Shown piece after piece: positions 1 to 11,063 of a stretch of DNA of 27,921 bases; the first letter of the stretch is position 1, and each line of letters starts with the position of its first letter. Source of the DNA: Hypsibius dujardini. Lineage: Eukaryota > Tardigrada > Eutardigrada > Parachela > Hypsibiidae. The notes beneath the pieces are model-generated. The model was not told where the DNA came from. It did no database searches and saw only the letters and a program-made list of their open reading frames with translations. The stretch lies in the NCBI GenBank assembly GCA_001579985.1, contig LRSR01012286.1, positions 1 through 27,921 on the forward strand, read 5' to 3'. The position numbers and the translations under genes were made by a program.

Positions 1-142
1 GTATTTGTTGAAGGCTGAATTTCTAGTTCGGTTTTCTGGTTTTTTATGTCACGCTTCAGTCTATTGTTTATTTAGATACTTCTAGTGCATTGACAGAAAA
101 TCAGACTACAGCTGAATTACAAGTATGAAAATGGTGCTTTAC

Positions 143-3100
143 CTTATAAAAGCCGAAACGTTCGATGGCTAAATCGATGTGTTTCTGCATGGCCACTGTC
201 CGACGCAGGTTTTCCATCGTCGAATTCTCGGCGCCATCTGTTTTACCATCACCCGAGTGCTGAAGAGTGCAGACAAGAATCGTCGCCAGCGGCGCCAATT
301 CAACCGTGTCAGGGATGAGCAAATCGCCTATTCTATTCTCGTTCTTGGCAAGGACCAGGTCCGCGATGGGCTTAGGCAAGAGTTTATACCTGGAGAGATC
401 AACCTTGAGTGTCCAGACGCACTGTGCAGCGGCAGAAGAAAGCAGATTGGCGTTATCGGTATAATTGCCAAATTGACCCCGTCATACATGAGTTCCTTGC
501 TGCGATGACGTTCGTTTTCCAATTTACGCAGCGCATCGTCAAGGGATTTCGTCCGCGTTTGCTCCTAATTTATGGATGAAATAGAGCAAAACAACAGTGC
601 CACTTGATATGTGTGTGTGGCGTGACAAAAAAGCATTTACCTGTTTTAAAATTAACTTCATCTCGACACCCTGCTGAGCGCCCGCCAAGACGAGATCACG
701 GCTGTTGTCGTGCATACTTAAATCGTTCAAGTACAGCCCGGTTTGCGAGAGCACGTCGAGGTCTTGCAGGCTTGACAACAATGGATGTATATTAATTGTT
801 AAAATGTTCAGATCGGTTAATTTTATCGGTTAACATTTAGGAGGTGAGGTATGAGGAGAGGTCTGTATTTCGGATCACCCTCCACTTGGTCGATGAATCG
901 GCTCACTGATAGGTTTCACTTAAAAGCAGGTGCTTGATTGTTTGATTTATAAAAGTGCTATTGTATACTAAGATGTTATGCGGTAAATCAAATAATCAAG
1001 CACTCGCCGTCGAATAGAAACCCATGAGTGTGCCGATTTATCGACCGTCTGGATGATGAGCCGAAATACCGATTTCACCTCATACTGAACGTACACGGCA
1101 GTGCCGAGGAACAGCATCGACTCCCATTCCTTCACAAACAGCATTTGCCCCTTCAATCGTAGGAAAGTGCCGTTGTCCTCGTCTTGGGTGACGACCGATG
1201 ACCGCTTTTTGCCTGACATACGAAATAGACATTTATTACATATAACACAATTATATTTAATCTTTCAGTGGTAGTGCGGTACTTATAATTCGCAATTACA
1301 GGAGTACCCTTTTTGCTTGGCGAAACCTAAACTAATTGAGTCTGCACGATAAGTTGTTTGAAGATGAGCGAAGGACTAATCGCATTATCTAGTCTAAAGT
1401 GAAGGATTCCAACAAGTACAGAACACTCTTTTGTTCTTCCGCCGGAAGGGGAATCATAATTGCTAGTCATAATCCTTTTCCCGACATTGACGATTTTGAT
1501 GCTCGCTGCTGAGTCTTTAACTGAAATTTGCAAATTAACGCCCTAGCCTTGTCGGTTGCTGAGTCTTTCAATAAGCCCTACCGTCGACTCGATCTGTCAA
1601 AGGATTTGCATAGGCTGGAACAAATTTCCACATGACTAATTTACTGTTGAGGTTGGACTCGAAATGCAAGCCCTACGCTGCTCGGACCCTGATGGGCTGC
1701 AATTAAGTGAATAGTGCCGTGATATATTCCTGATTGCGTACCTTTATCGTCGGTCCAAGTATAGGCTTCGTCGTCCCCGTCTTCTTTTCCACGGATGGGA
1801 TCGATTGTGGCTAGCTCAAACATGGTGTTTGTCCGTCCAGCGATCTATAATCCCACAGTGCAATGAATTAAGAAAAGGATGGCAAATTAGCGTAATTAAA
1901 CGACGGAAAAGTCCAATGAGTCACGGAGTTCAGTGTTGCATCTGCTTAATTACACGACGGACGCCTTGTAGTGCTCGCTGTTTGACTCACCGCGTCCCAG
2001 GAGAAATCGATGAGCGGTTTTTTTAAAGAGAAGACCTGCGTCGCATCGTAGCCAGTAATATCGTCCACCGTTGCCCGCAGACTCTTTCCGATGCTCCGTA
2101 TAATCATCTCGCGATCAAAGAGAATGTGGAACGGAAAGAGGTCGTAGAACACGTCCATTCGCAAGGGGAGGTTGGTCGGATTTTCCGTAACAGTTTTCGC
2201 TTGATAAGCTATAGCAGACATGTGGTTAAGGTGAAAACCGCCGGAAGATTTTACTCCATCAGCGCTCTACCTTGATCAATATCTTCAAATTTATATAATT
2301 TACTGTATCTAATTATAAATAAATAAACTGTAGAGGCTAAATAAAAAAATCAGTTACCTGAATTATCAAAGTTGAGTTGGAACGTAACATGGACCATATT
2401 GCCGGTCGTTTCCTGCTTGAGGATACTGACCATAATATCTTGCTTGTAAAAGGCTCGTCCCACGGCCTTCAACAATCCCATCACATACTGCGTGTACCCG
2501 TCATATCGGCGACGACTCCGGTAATGCAGAATGAGCCCAGTGCGGCTCTCTTGTTCGCAGAAGAATGACGGAGGTTTCAGCTTGGGATAGGAGAATCGAA
2601 GATACTCGTGGATGTTGTCCAGTCCGTTGAGGAAATCCCGAAAGTTCCGGCCGACGACTTTGAGAATCTTATGGTAAAAAGACACCAATACATGTTACAT
2701 GTCACATGTCACATGTCACATGTCACATGTCACATGTTACATGTTACATGTTACGTGTCACATGTTACGTGTTACGTGTTACATGTCACATGTCACATGT
2801 TACATGTTACGTGTCACATGTTACGTGTTACGTGTTACGTGTTACATGTTACATGTCACATGTGCATGTTACATGTCACATGTTACATGTCACATGTTAC
2901 ATGTTACGTGTCACATGTTACGTGTTACGTGTTACATGTTACATGTCACATGTCACATGTTAATCATGCCCTCCGCAATAAGACGGATGATAACACTCAA
3001 TTTGACTGACTCAATTTGAGCATGAAAATGAGCAGTGTAAATTCCCAACCTTGTCATAGCCGTAGTGTGAGATGAATTCCACATAGGTCTTTCCGAAAGA

Positions 3101-3301
3101 AATCAGGATATCCTCTTTGGGCTGCCCGAGATGGGCGTGGCACGCGTCGACAATGCGCGGGATAAGGGTCTCCGCGTAGACCTGATGCGCACTGAAGTTC
3201 TCCTGATCGACGCGAGCAGTCTTGCGTACCAACTCCCATTTCTCCTCACCGTAGGTCTTTTTTATGAAGGTCACAATACTTTCCAATAGAATACCGTACA
3301 T
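143..3301 (-). CDS. Soluble guanylyl cyclase-like heme sensor, copy A (3' end outside window)
   Basis: Exons in transcript order: 3301-3050, 2667-2358, 2208-1991, 1844-1742, 1212-1095, 770-641, 564-488, 389-143. All junctions are GT-AG and reading phase is kept, with no stop. The start MYGILLES matches the N-terminus of Gyc88E/gcy-type soluble cyclases. The H-NOX heme domain spans residues 1-187, with the proximal His at about 104 (LDNIHEY), the YPKLKPPSF loop and the Y-x-S-x-R heme-propionate motif (HYRSRR). H-NOXA follows (residues about 188-377, [13 protein letters not shown]), then a charged helix and the cyclase domain from YKLLPK. At the first metal-binding aspartate (family FSDIV) it reads TILVCT, with Cys443. 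Four exons matching those of copy B should lie left of position 1; positions 1-142 are intron. Family role: a cytosolic gas sensor that makes cGMP. Here catalysis is doubtful, so a regulatory partner role is inferred. Confidence 0.88.
390..487 (-). other. Extra intron in copy A, absent from copy B
   Basis: The intron interrupts the Met codon of ...KELM-YKLLP. The donor is GTATGACG at 487 and the acceptor is CTCTCCAG ending at 390; its length is 98 nt. Copy B is uninterrupted at the same codon. GTAT occurs at both the 5' end of the intron and the start of the following exon, like a short target duplication. Confidence 0.8.
849..1093. mobile_element. Foldback MITE in intron 5 of copy A (family 1, copy 1)
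   Basis: Almost the whole segment is an inverted repeat. The left arm contains GTATTTCGGATCACCCTCCA and CGATGAATCGGCTCACTGA; the right arm carries their reverse complement, and GCTTGATTGTTTGATTT pairs with AAATCAAATAATCAAGC near the centre. A second copy lies at about 27360-27610. The similarity between the copies continues to 1093, so the element touches the splice donor of exon 5. No coding capacity. Confidence 0.85.
2690..2960. repeat. 7-bp satellite (YAYRTGT)n in intron 1 of copy A
   Basis: About 38 tandem heptamers of the forms CACATGT, TACATGT and TACGTGT, with one CATGTG-CATG interruption near 2862. A longer string of variants recurs at about 2745, 2803 and 2899, so a higher-order period is present. 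Because the unit is 7 bp without a stop, all plus-strand frames are open; that is not evidence of coding. Confidence 0.95.
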
Positions 3302-4716
3302 GTTTGCTAAGAACCAACAACTAGCAAGGTCTACGGCGCTTTTGTATTCCCACAATTACAACTAAAGAAGAAGCGCATGCCTCTTACGGTCTACGCAGCA
3401 AGTGTTGCACGTTTTTAAGGAAGACTCAGCTGGATAAAAGAGGGCCGGGTCTGTTGGCGGCCGGAAATGCGCGTCGGTGACGGCGCGGCGCAGTCTGGCT
3501 TATTATTTCGTCGGGTTGCATACCGGCACTGCGTTACCGCGGTTATTTTAATTTCAAATTCGTGACAGCGTTTGGCGTGGATCGATCGCCACTGATCAGG
3601 TTATCCTGTTGTCTTCTGCCTAATATAATGATAATGGCGATCGTGTACGACCGGATTGGCGAAAGCGTGAGTGTTATGTGTGCACCCAACAGAAGCAGCC
3701 CGGTTGGGTTAAACAAGAGGAAATTGCTGTCATGAGATTCAGTGGAGACAGGGGAAATGGATATATGACTCGCGACCTCTCAAAATAAGCAGGGATTGCG
3801 GGAATCAAGTTAATTACAAAATTGCAATAACATTTGCACCGTAAACAGCCCGTGAGATCGTGTGATTATAGTTATTCAGCAATATGCGGTATGACACAAG
3901 AGTCCTGTTCCGAACACGGCGACACAAAGACACGACGTGCAACTGATCGTGAGATCGTGTGAGTCACACCAACGGCTCACGAATTCACGAGCAAATCGGC
4001 ATTTCCTCGTGCAATTGTGTGCAGCAACACACGAGCACACATCACACACGAAGTGTCATCATTGGTCTGTTCGCTTTTCGTTCTACAATCGAGCGTCTCG
4101 TGTCTTTGTGTCGATGTGTCGAGGAAAGGAGTTTCGTGTCCAGGCGCATATTGCTTACTAGTAAAGTACCGCGGTCCGCGCAGTGCATTTCCTCGTGAAG
4201 TTGTGTGCAGCAACATACGAGCACACATCACGAGCACACATCACACACGAAGTGTCATCATTGGTCTGTTCGCTTTTCGTTCTACAATCGAGCGTCTCGT
4301 GTCTTTGTGTCGATGTGTCAAGGAAAGGAGTTTCGTGTCCTGGCGCATTTTGCTTATTGTACGGGAGAAAACGTACATACTAAACAGTACAGTGAGTACC
4401 CACTCAGGAACCTGGATGTTGATCACAACGGCGTATTCTTAAGGGGTAATAAGATTATATCGCTCTATTTTGTTTCTAATGAGGCATGTTAATTCTCAAC
4501 ATCCCACAAACACAGCGATGTTATTAGTTGAATAATATTTTTTTAAAGATCAGAACTACTGCTTCGTTTCTTGCACACACTCTGATCATAATCACAGACG
4601 ACGGAGATCAAGTGCGAGTATGCTGTTCCTCTGAAAAAAAAAGAACAAAAGGGAACGTAACTTCCGAGGTCCGCTTTGGCAGAGAATGTGGAAAAGTGCA
4701 CACAACTTTTCGAGAT
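3302..4716. other. Intergenic: upstream of copy A and downstream of the SLC6 gene
   Basis: No gene found. It should hold the promoter of copy A (reading left) and the 3' flank of the SLC6 gene. No clear TATA box lies just upstream of 3301 on the minus strand. The only structures seen are the tandem duplication at 4000-4358 and a matching inverted segment at 3920-3935. Confidence 0.6.
4000..4358. repeat. Direct tandem duplication of about 160-170 bp
   Basis: Positions 4000-4158 and 4186-4358 are near-identical, both starting CATTTCCTCGTG and sharing GTGTCATCATTGGTCTGTTC and the stretch up to TTTGCTT/ATTGCTT. The second unit has an internal extra copy of a GAGCACACATCAC block. TCGTGTCTTTGTGTCG in each unit is the inverse of CGACACAAAGACACGA at 3920-3935, so the duplicated DNA may derive from a foldback element. 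Confidence 0.9.
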
Positions 4717-7700
4717 CTACATGAACTCCTTTTTACCGCCATTGATGTATAACAAGTCGAATGAGGTGACCTTCTTAGCCTTCTTGGCTTCCGGTCTGTC
4801 TGGTATACACGCTGTGGTGGCCGTTCTCCAACGCTGCGGAGGAACAACGAGCAGTCAAGTAGCTGCAAGGCCATGTGCGATAACATTTTTTCACCTGTTT
4901 GAGGAGTCCAGGAGTTTGACAGATTTTGTAGAGCATATAACCGGGAATGCACATCATGGAAGAGAGCGCCAGGAGGTAGCCAATTATTTGCGCCCACATT
5001 GGATACTGGTACAATCGGTTGTACACCAGGGGCTCGTACTTGATTATACTGAACAAGAAAATAATCTGCAAAAGAAACGTGCATGACTGGAGTTCATCAG
5101 AAATTGAACATTCCATTTTCCTTTTAAAAACGTTAATAACCAATCTGTCTCATTTTCAGTCTTCTTTCAGAAAACTCTTCTTTCTGTGTTTTCAAAAACG
5201 AGACGAGCCTCTGGTTCTAACAAATACTTTAGTATGTCCTGTTAGAAATGAAATCGAAAAGAGACAACGCCACCTGGCGAATAGAAAGTTGGTGGGCTAC
5301 TGAGAAGTAGTTAAAAATAGCGCCACCTAGGGACATAACTTTCTTACCGCAGTAAAACTTGGACCCGCATACTGCCAGCCCCATTTCATCCAGGGACTAA
5401 TTCTGTATCCGATCATTAACTGAATGTTGTCGTAAAATCTGTCCGCTCCGTAGAACCAGCCCACAACTACGCATTCCCAGAAGGCGATCCACAGTAAGCA
5501 CAGGCCGCTGGCGGAATAGTAGTCGAACAGTTGAAATACATACATCCCACCCTGTCAGGGCCAAACCGCGGGACATTTCATAAAAATGAATGTGAAAGTG
5601 CTAAAAGGAATGCTTGAAGTTTACCTCCGTAATGGTCAAAAGTCCGATTAAGTACCATAAGAAGCAAACCGACGCGACAAAGATTTCCTTGCGATATCCT
5701 TTCCTGAAGACCTTCGGGTATACATCCACCAAGGCGGTTACGAATCCTTCTATTGCTACGAACTGACTGTCCAGTCCGAGCAGCAGGAGCATAATAAAGA
5801 ACAAGATCGCCCACACAACTCCACCGGGCATCTGCGCCGCTGCTTTCGGATAGACAATGAACGCCAGACCGGGACCCGATTCGGCGACATTGTCAATGGA
5901 CACGCCCAGTTCGTGCGCCATGAACCCCAGCACGGTAAATACGGCAAATCCGGCGAAAAACGATGTGATGGTGTCGCACGCACAGAGATATAGGCTGTGC
6001 TTGTAGCAATTATAGGTGAATGAGTTGTAACTGCCGAGAGCTAATAAAATAAATAAATAAAAAATAAATAAATAAAGGTTCAAGTGTAATTATAATCAGG
6101 ACACGGCTACGAGAATAAGATCGTAGGCAATAATACCACTGCATTCGCACACAAAACCGCTGAAGGAAGGTGGTAGGTGCGCGGTCTGGACATTGCAATT
6201 CGGGCTGGGTATTACAGACCTTGCGAGACACACAAACTCAAACGAAACTGTGAACGAGGCCTTAAAATAATTAGGTTTCTACTCCTGCGTCGGGCATGCG
6301 AATTGTGTCTTGCGCGAGAACACGTAAAAGTAAACCTGAACGAGCGACACCTGAAACTAACTGGGGCATAGATTAATAAGATCAGAGTTGTTGTGGGGGC
6401 TACAACGGAGATGATTCAGTGTGAATTCTCTTGGTCTAACACTGAGGCTCGCATTGCGTTTGTATGGAACCGTAATTACGAGCGGCAACGAGGTTTTTAC
6501 GGGCTCGGGCTCGTATATACGTAAGCCCGAGATACCTTAAACGGGACACTTCTAATTTATACGATTCTTGCTGCCTCGGTTACGGTTACGGTTACGTTCA
6601 AATTTAAGTGTCTCGCAAGGTCTCTATTATAATGTTGAGTAAGGGTCCACAGTCGGGCAGAGAGTGGTGGATGGACCCGAACGAAGCAATGGACAATTGA
6701 ACAACGCGGCGAGACGTTTCAAAGAGAGTTGGACTTGGACGGTCGGACGAAGGGTTAGTGAATGGACTAAGGGTATAATTGGGACCATTGGTACAATCTT
6801 TCCTCCCACAGCCGTCCACCGCCCTGTGGTTCACATTTTTGGTTGACCATCCACCCACCATCCATCCATCTCAACTCCATCTGACTGCTCACCGCTCACT
6901 AAAACCTTCCGGAGTCCGGACTGACCACAGTACCATCATACAATCCGCTCTCTGGCGAATTGTGCGGAAAACAGGTAGCACTCAGAGCGTGGCAATTACT
7001 TGACTATTCTTCACCTGTAAGGGAGCCTAAAGCAACGGCGTATGAAAAGAAGATCTGCGTGCCCGCGTCGATCCAAACTCCAGGCTCTTTGAGCTTGCTG
7101 AGATTGGGTGTCAGATAGTATTTCAGTCCGTCCATTGCACCCGGAAGGGTTACTCCACGGAAGATAAGGATGATAAGCATGACATAGGGGAAAAGCGCGG
7201 TGAAGTAAACCACCTAAAAGAGATGGTTTGGATTTGTAGGGACTATAAAGATTACTGCTGTAATCCGTTTCATACCTTCCCTGATGACTTCACGCCCTTC
7301 CAAACGCAAAAGTAGCACACAATCCAAACGATTAATAAGGCGACCGCAAGCTTCCATTGAACACCTCCCAAATGGCCGATTCCGCCAGAAATGTTTAAAA
7401 TTTGTTTCCTAACAAGATGCAGACGAAAAATTGGTGTATCACATTAGATCTCAGGAATCGCCGTCCGTTAGACAACTCACTCCCAAAATTCGACGGCAGG
7501 ATCCGTGTGAACTGTCGCATTGCCGGCGTCTAATGTCACATTTCCCGACGCTACCGCGGTATAATTGGGCGCCAAACAGTTCACCGTGTTCCATGCGTTG
7601 TTGCAGGTCGTCCATGGAAGGTCGGACGCAATGTATGCAAAACAGTAAACCAGATAGACCCCGCCCCAAGCAAGCACCACGATGTAGTATATGTTCAGCC

Positions 7701-8631
7701 AGAACACGACAGTTGTGGTCGCATAACCGACACCTGCAGAAAAGCAAGGGAACGTCTTATGAGTATTCTTTCACTTTCACTTACAGTGCTTCACTTGAAG
7801 TACTGTAGAATCTCGACCCATCCGTGGTACTTTTTGGATCCCCAGTAAATCAGACCCGGTGGGTCTACTTACGCAATCAATCAATCGACACGTGTAGTCT
7901 TGTGGTTCGCACATCTTTGCAATCGATCAAAACAGTCGCTTTTTACTGTGTGATGACGTAGGCACCACGGATGGGTCGAGATTCTACAGTACTGGTACTC
8001 GTGCTACAGATAGACTGCAGCTACGAGATAGAGAAATCATTATCACTTTAACATATAACAGCTTGATCAGGATTTGGTACCTCGAAATACCGGGGAAATG
8101 TCCCAGCAGGAAATGCCGCCTGTAGCGAAATACTGTCCCAAAGCAATCTCCAGAAAGACGATAGGAATTCCAGTGGTGAGCAAACAGATAACGTATGGAA
8201 TGAAAAATGCACCTGCAGGATAAAAATTGCAGAAAGGACTGAACAAGTTTGTTAGGTACCGTTTCTCAAATTGTGTTTTATTCAAATGCCATTTGCAAGT
8301 GACTGATCACGCACACTGACATCAGGCACTCACCGCCACCGTTTTTATAGCAGACGTATGGAAACCGCCACACATTTCCCAGGCCAATGCAGAAGCCGAT
8401 GTGCGACAGGATGAACTCGTACTTGCTGCCCCATTGCACTCGTGAGCTGACTCCATGCTCCGACACTGACTCCATGGAGGTGGAAACCACAGCAGAACTT
8501 TCCTTACCCTCCGCCGGAATTTCGGCATCACACCTGCGATTCTTCAGCGGAGTTTCCACGTCCCATTCGTTATCAGGCTCGTAAGGGTCGTAAACTGGCG
8601 TCAGCTGTGTCGTGCACGTGGAGAGAGACAT
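4717..8631 (-). CDS. SLC6 Na+/Cl--dependent neurotransmitter/amino-acid transporter, GABA-transporter-like
   Basis: Exons: 8631-8334, 8212-8081, 7733-7481, 7408-7276, 7213-7015, 6040-5625, 5551-5348, 5065-4895, 4833-4717, with stop TAG at 4719-4717. All junctions are GT-AG and phases match; about 640 residues, the usual SLC6 length. TM1 is [10 protein letters not shown], with Gly where monoamine carriers have Asp, so an amino-acid-type substrate is likely. Also visible are [20 protein letters not shown], the extracellular loop 2 Cys-x8-Cys pair ([10 protein letters not shown]) with three glycosylation sequons (NYT, NVT, NAT), [28 protein letters not shown] and [12 protein letters not shown]. 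Closest to GABA/taurine/betaine carriers; the exact substrate is unresolved. It acts at the plasma membrane, importing substrate with Na+ and Cl-. An in-frame ATG at 8670 would add 13 residues; 8631 was chosen for its AAAAAG-ATG context. The final exon could instead be read as retained intron with a different C-terminus. Confidence 0.93.
6041..7014. other. Intron 5 of the SLC6 gene, with an inverted-repeat segment
   Basis: Non-coding. The inverted arms 6210-6231 (containing ACCTTGCGAGACAC) and 6608-6631 (containing GTGTCTCGCAAGGT) may bound a 420-bp element. A GGTTAC triplet run lies near 6580-6597. The polypyrimidine tract before exon 6 is a TTTA microsatellite (6041-6076). The other open frames here show no family similarity. 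Confidence 0.6.
7803..7989. mobile_element. MITE with about 27-bp terminal inverted repeats and TA flanks
   Basis: The left end CTGTAGAATCTCGACCCATC (7803 on) is mirrored by GATGGGTCGAGATTCTACAG ending at 7989, and both ends are flanked by TA. It sits in intron 2 of the SLC6 gene. It has no coding capacity. The TA flanks fit Tc1/mariner-type mobilisation (inference). Confidence 0.85.
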
Positions 8632-8744
8632 CTTTTTTAGGGTTGCACGTAGGTGCTCAGGGGAGCCCATGAGGAAAGGTGAGTGTGAAATCCTCGGATG
8701 TTTACAACCTCTGAAGGGTCCAAGTGCTGCACAGAGGTGTAGAT

Positions 8745-8776
8745 TACGGTACGGTACAGTACGGTACGGTACGGCA
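8745..8776. repeat. Short (GGTAC)n microsatellite
   Basis: About six ACGGT/GGTAC pentamers lie upstream of the SLC6 start codon, within its probable 5' region. Confidence 0.85.
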
Positions 8777-9025
8777 CAAATTTGTTGTGGGGGTAAGTAG
8801 TTTTCATTACTGTTGCCGGCAAAGGTCTAATTGCGATAAAACAGCCAATACATAGGACTGGATACCACTGACCTAGATTGCGGCACATACTTCAAGCCAC
8901 CATGCTCGGATAACTCTGGAGCCGAATATAGATTACCCCGTACGGTTTTAAAACTTACCGATTGGCCGAGAGGGGCCGACAGTGATGACATGTTCAGACA
9001 CTGAGAGACACACAGTAAGCGACAG

Positions 9026-9210
9026 AATTTCATCTAACGGAGGGCCCCGGAAATGGGCAAAAGGGGTGGGGCGGGGTAATACTCGAACAATCAACCAATC
9101 AACCAGCGGACTCCGCGCAATCGGAACAGAGTTGATTGGTTGATTTTTCAGTTATTACCCCTGCACCGCCCCTTTTGCCCATTTTTTGGGACTCTTCGTT
9201 AGATTAAATT
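9026..9210. mobile_element. Foldback element with arms of about 75 bp
   Basis: The arms at about 9026-9103 and 9132-9210 are inverted copies sharing ATGGGCAAAAGGGG, a G/C-rich run, then AATCAACCAATCAAC, with outer parts CATCTAACG / CGTTAGATT. The loop is only about 28 bp. Non-coding. Confidence 0.85.
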
Positions 9211-9305
9211 CTCTCGCTTAATGTACACTTTGAATGTAATGTGATCAAAGTTCTGCACACTACAACCATGGATCGCCGGAAAAAGAGTCCGTGCACACAA
9301 CAATA

Positions 9306-9612
9306 AGGGTATTCGAAGTTCGATTATTTGCAGCGATTATCTCGCTAATTCATACTCGCTAATCTCCCTGGTTTTGAAGATAAGCGAAAAAAGCAGCCAA
9401 GGAGCTGCTTTTCTCGGTTATCTGCTCGCTAATTGTGTACATCTGTCTTGTGAGTGGTCCATGTCAGTTGAGATTGGCGAAGGAGACACAGCTTCAGGTA
9501 AGCCAGGGGGCGTGTCCTCGTATCACCGTTGCATTGGCGTGCAAAACCAGGGAGATTAGCGAGTTTGAATTAGCGAGATAATCGCTGCAAATAATCGAAC
9601 TTTGAATACCCT
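9306..9612. mobile_element. TA-flanked MITE, family 2 copy 1
   Basis: A 307-bp element beginning AGGGTATTCGAAGTTCGATT and ending with its near-perfect inverse (AATCGAACTTTGAATACCCT). The inverted arms are about 70 bp with GCAGCGATTATCTCGCTAAT, and TA is duplicated at 9304-9305 and 9613-9614. The interior has a small nested hairpin (AAGCAGCC...GGAGCTGCTT). A copy in opposite orientation lies at 17811-18130. Confidence 0.92.
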
Positions 9613-9862
9613 TAATATTATTCACATCCTCAGCTAATAGGAAAGCTAGTAGGATGGTACGTTCTGCTGAGCATACTGGGCGTGGCTCGTCCCAGAGCTG
9701 TTCTAGCACTGATATTGATGATATTTTTATCAGCAGATGAGGTCTCATAAAGTTTTGATCACCAAATATCATCAGTTTGATCCAATATAAAAAAATAGAG
9801 TTTTAATATCAGGAGAAATAAAATGAAAATTAGACTGCTAGCTCAGCACTGCTCGTCCCCTA

Positions 9863-10054
9863 GTACTGTACTGCCGCGATTAAACCGGTCACTTTTTCCA
9901 CCCGGGCAGCGCATTCGACCTGTGTGAGTGTGAAAGTGTGTGAGTGTATGAGTGTGAGTGTGAGTGTGTGTGTGTGTGTGTGCTCACTCAACACACAGGC
10001 GCGTGTGACGGAGGCGCGGCTAAACTGACCGGTTTAATCGCGGCAGTACAGTAC
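9863..10054. mobile_element. Foldback element with 29-bp perfect terminal inverted repeats
   Basis: The arm 9863-9891 starts GTACTGTACTGCCGCGATTA; the arm 10026-10054 is its exact inverse. The interior holds a GTGTGA/TG microsatellite. Non-coding. Confidence 0.9.
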
Positions 10055-10284
10055 GCTTTTTTATTTTAACCCGTTAGCTTCCAAACGATATCGCGACCTC
10101 CGAATTTCCACGCAAAGATGGTTTGAGCGATTTCGCTAAACTCAACTGATTTTAAAATTCGGTATGTTGTTTGGCATTTAGAGATTATGGCTTGGTCATT
10201 TGGTGCTTCACCATTGTCCGGCAGAAATTGACAAAGTTAACTAGTTTCCAAGTTGTTTTTTTGAGTGAAAAAGGTCTCCGCAGG

Positions 10285-10530
10285 CTGTGAGCATAGACGC
10301 GTCTAGACCTTCCGGTACGGGGGGGGCATAATTTAATTTTAACTAATTTTAATTAATTTTAATTAATTAAAATTAAAAAATTTAATTAATTAATTAAATT
10401 TTAGATATATGAAATATGTTGGTATGATTTTTCTATTTTTACTCTAAAAAACGTCAGGGGGTACCATTGGGTAACTTTCGATTTCGGACAAGGGGGGGGG
10501 GCAATTGCCCACTTGCCACTGGCTGTGAGG
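10285..10530. repeat. Dispersed repeat, family 3 copy 1
   Basis: Shares, in inverse orientation, ACCTTCCGGTACGGGGGGGG, AACGTCAGGGGGTACC, TTTCGATTTCGGAC and GGGCAATTGCCCACTTGCCA with 22567-22760. The centre is an AT-rich palindrome of TTAATTAA motifs (10340-10400). The poly-G edges resemble degraded DNA-transposon ends, but the family is not recognised. Confidence 0.85.
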
Positions 10531-10997
10531 TGGCCAAAAGTTCTGAAAGTATATGGTTTTTCCCATCCACCAAGTCGACCATCTATTGACAGCCTCTAAA
10601 AATAATAATCTGAGTTGGATTGTTGACTGGAACGTGGCAAGTGGTCAGAGAAGTCGTTTGATTTTGTGTCCAAAAATGAATAAATCTGAATGGTATGGAA
10701 ACTCATCGATTGATTGATTAATTTTTCAACCAAATATGGTGCAGACCAGTTCCAAGAAACAGTTTTCATCGATGATTCTGTATCCAACTCGACAATGGAC
10801 AGTGTTCAGCTTAAAAAAAACACAATTTTTTCAAGGTCGTCCAAATAAATTGAAAATTTATTCTCTGAAGGGGAATTCGCCGATTGTTTTAAGGTTTCCA
10901 ATTACGATGCATCACCCGAAGCGTTGGTCCTAAGGGTATGACAGAGAAAGGGAATTAAGTTAAATAATGTCCTCTAATGGAGGTCAAACGATTTGGG

Positions 10998-11063
10998 GGG
11001 TCGTTCGACCCATCCCTAGGGGTCGCCCGACTCATCCCTAAGGGTTGTCCGACTCAACCCTAG
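10998..11063. repeat. Three 22-bp tandem units
   Basis: Three successive units of the form GGGTYGYCCGACTCATCCCTA, with small changes between units. Confidence 0.85.

Noticed and set aside
2608-3019. Three overlapping plus-strand open frames rich in His, Val, Thr, Cys
   Set aside because: Pure translation of a stop-free 7-bp satellite in different frames, inside an intron of the minus-strand cyclase gene.
4608-5143. Alternative C-terminal reading of the SLC6 gene by retaining the last intron
   Set aside because: CAG-GTGAAA and CTCCGCAG form a good intron, and the spliced exon gives an in-phase tail ([14 protein letters not shown]). Retention cannot be fully excluded as a minor isoform.
10736-10933. 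65-codon open frame as a transposase fragment
   Set aside because: No catalytic motif or convincing family similarity, and no neighbouring fragments in register.
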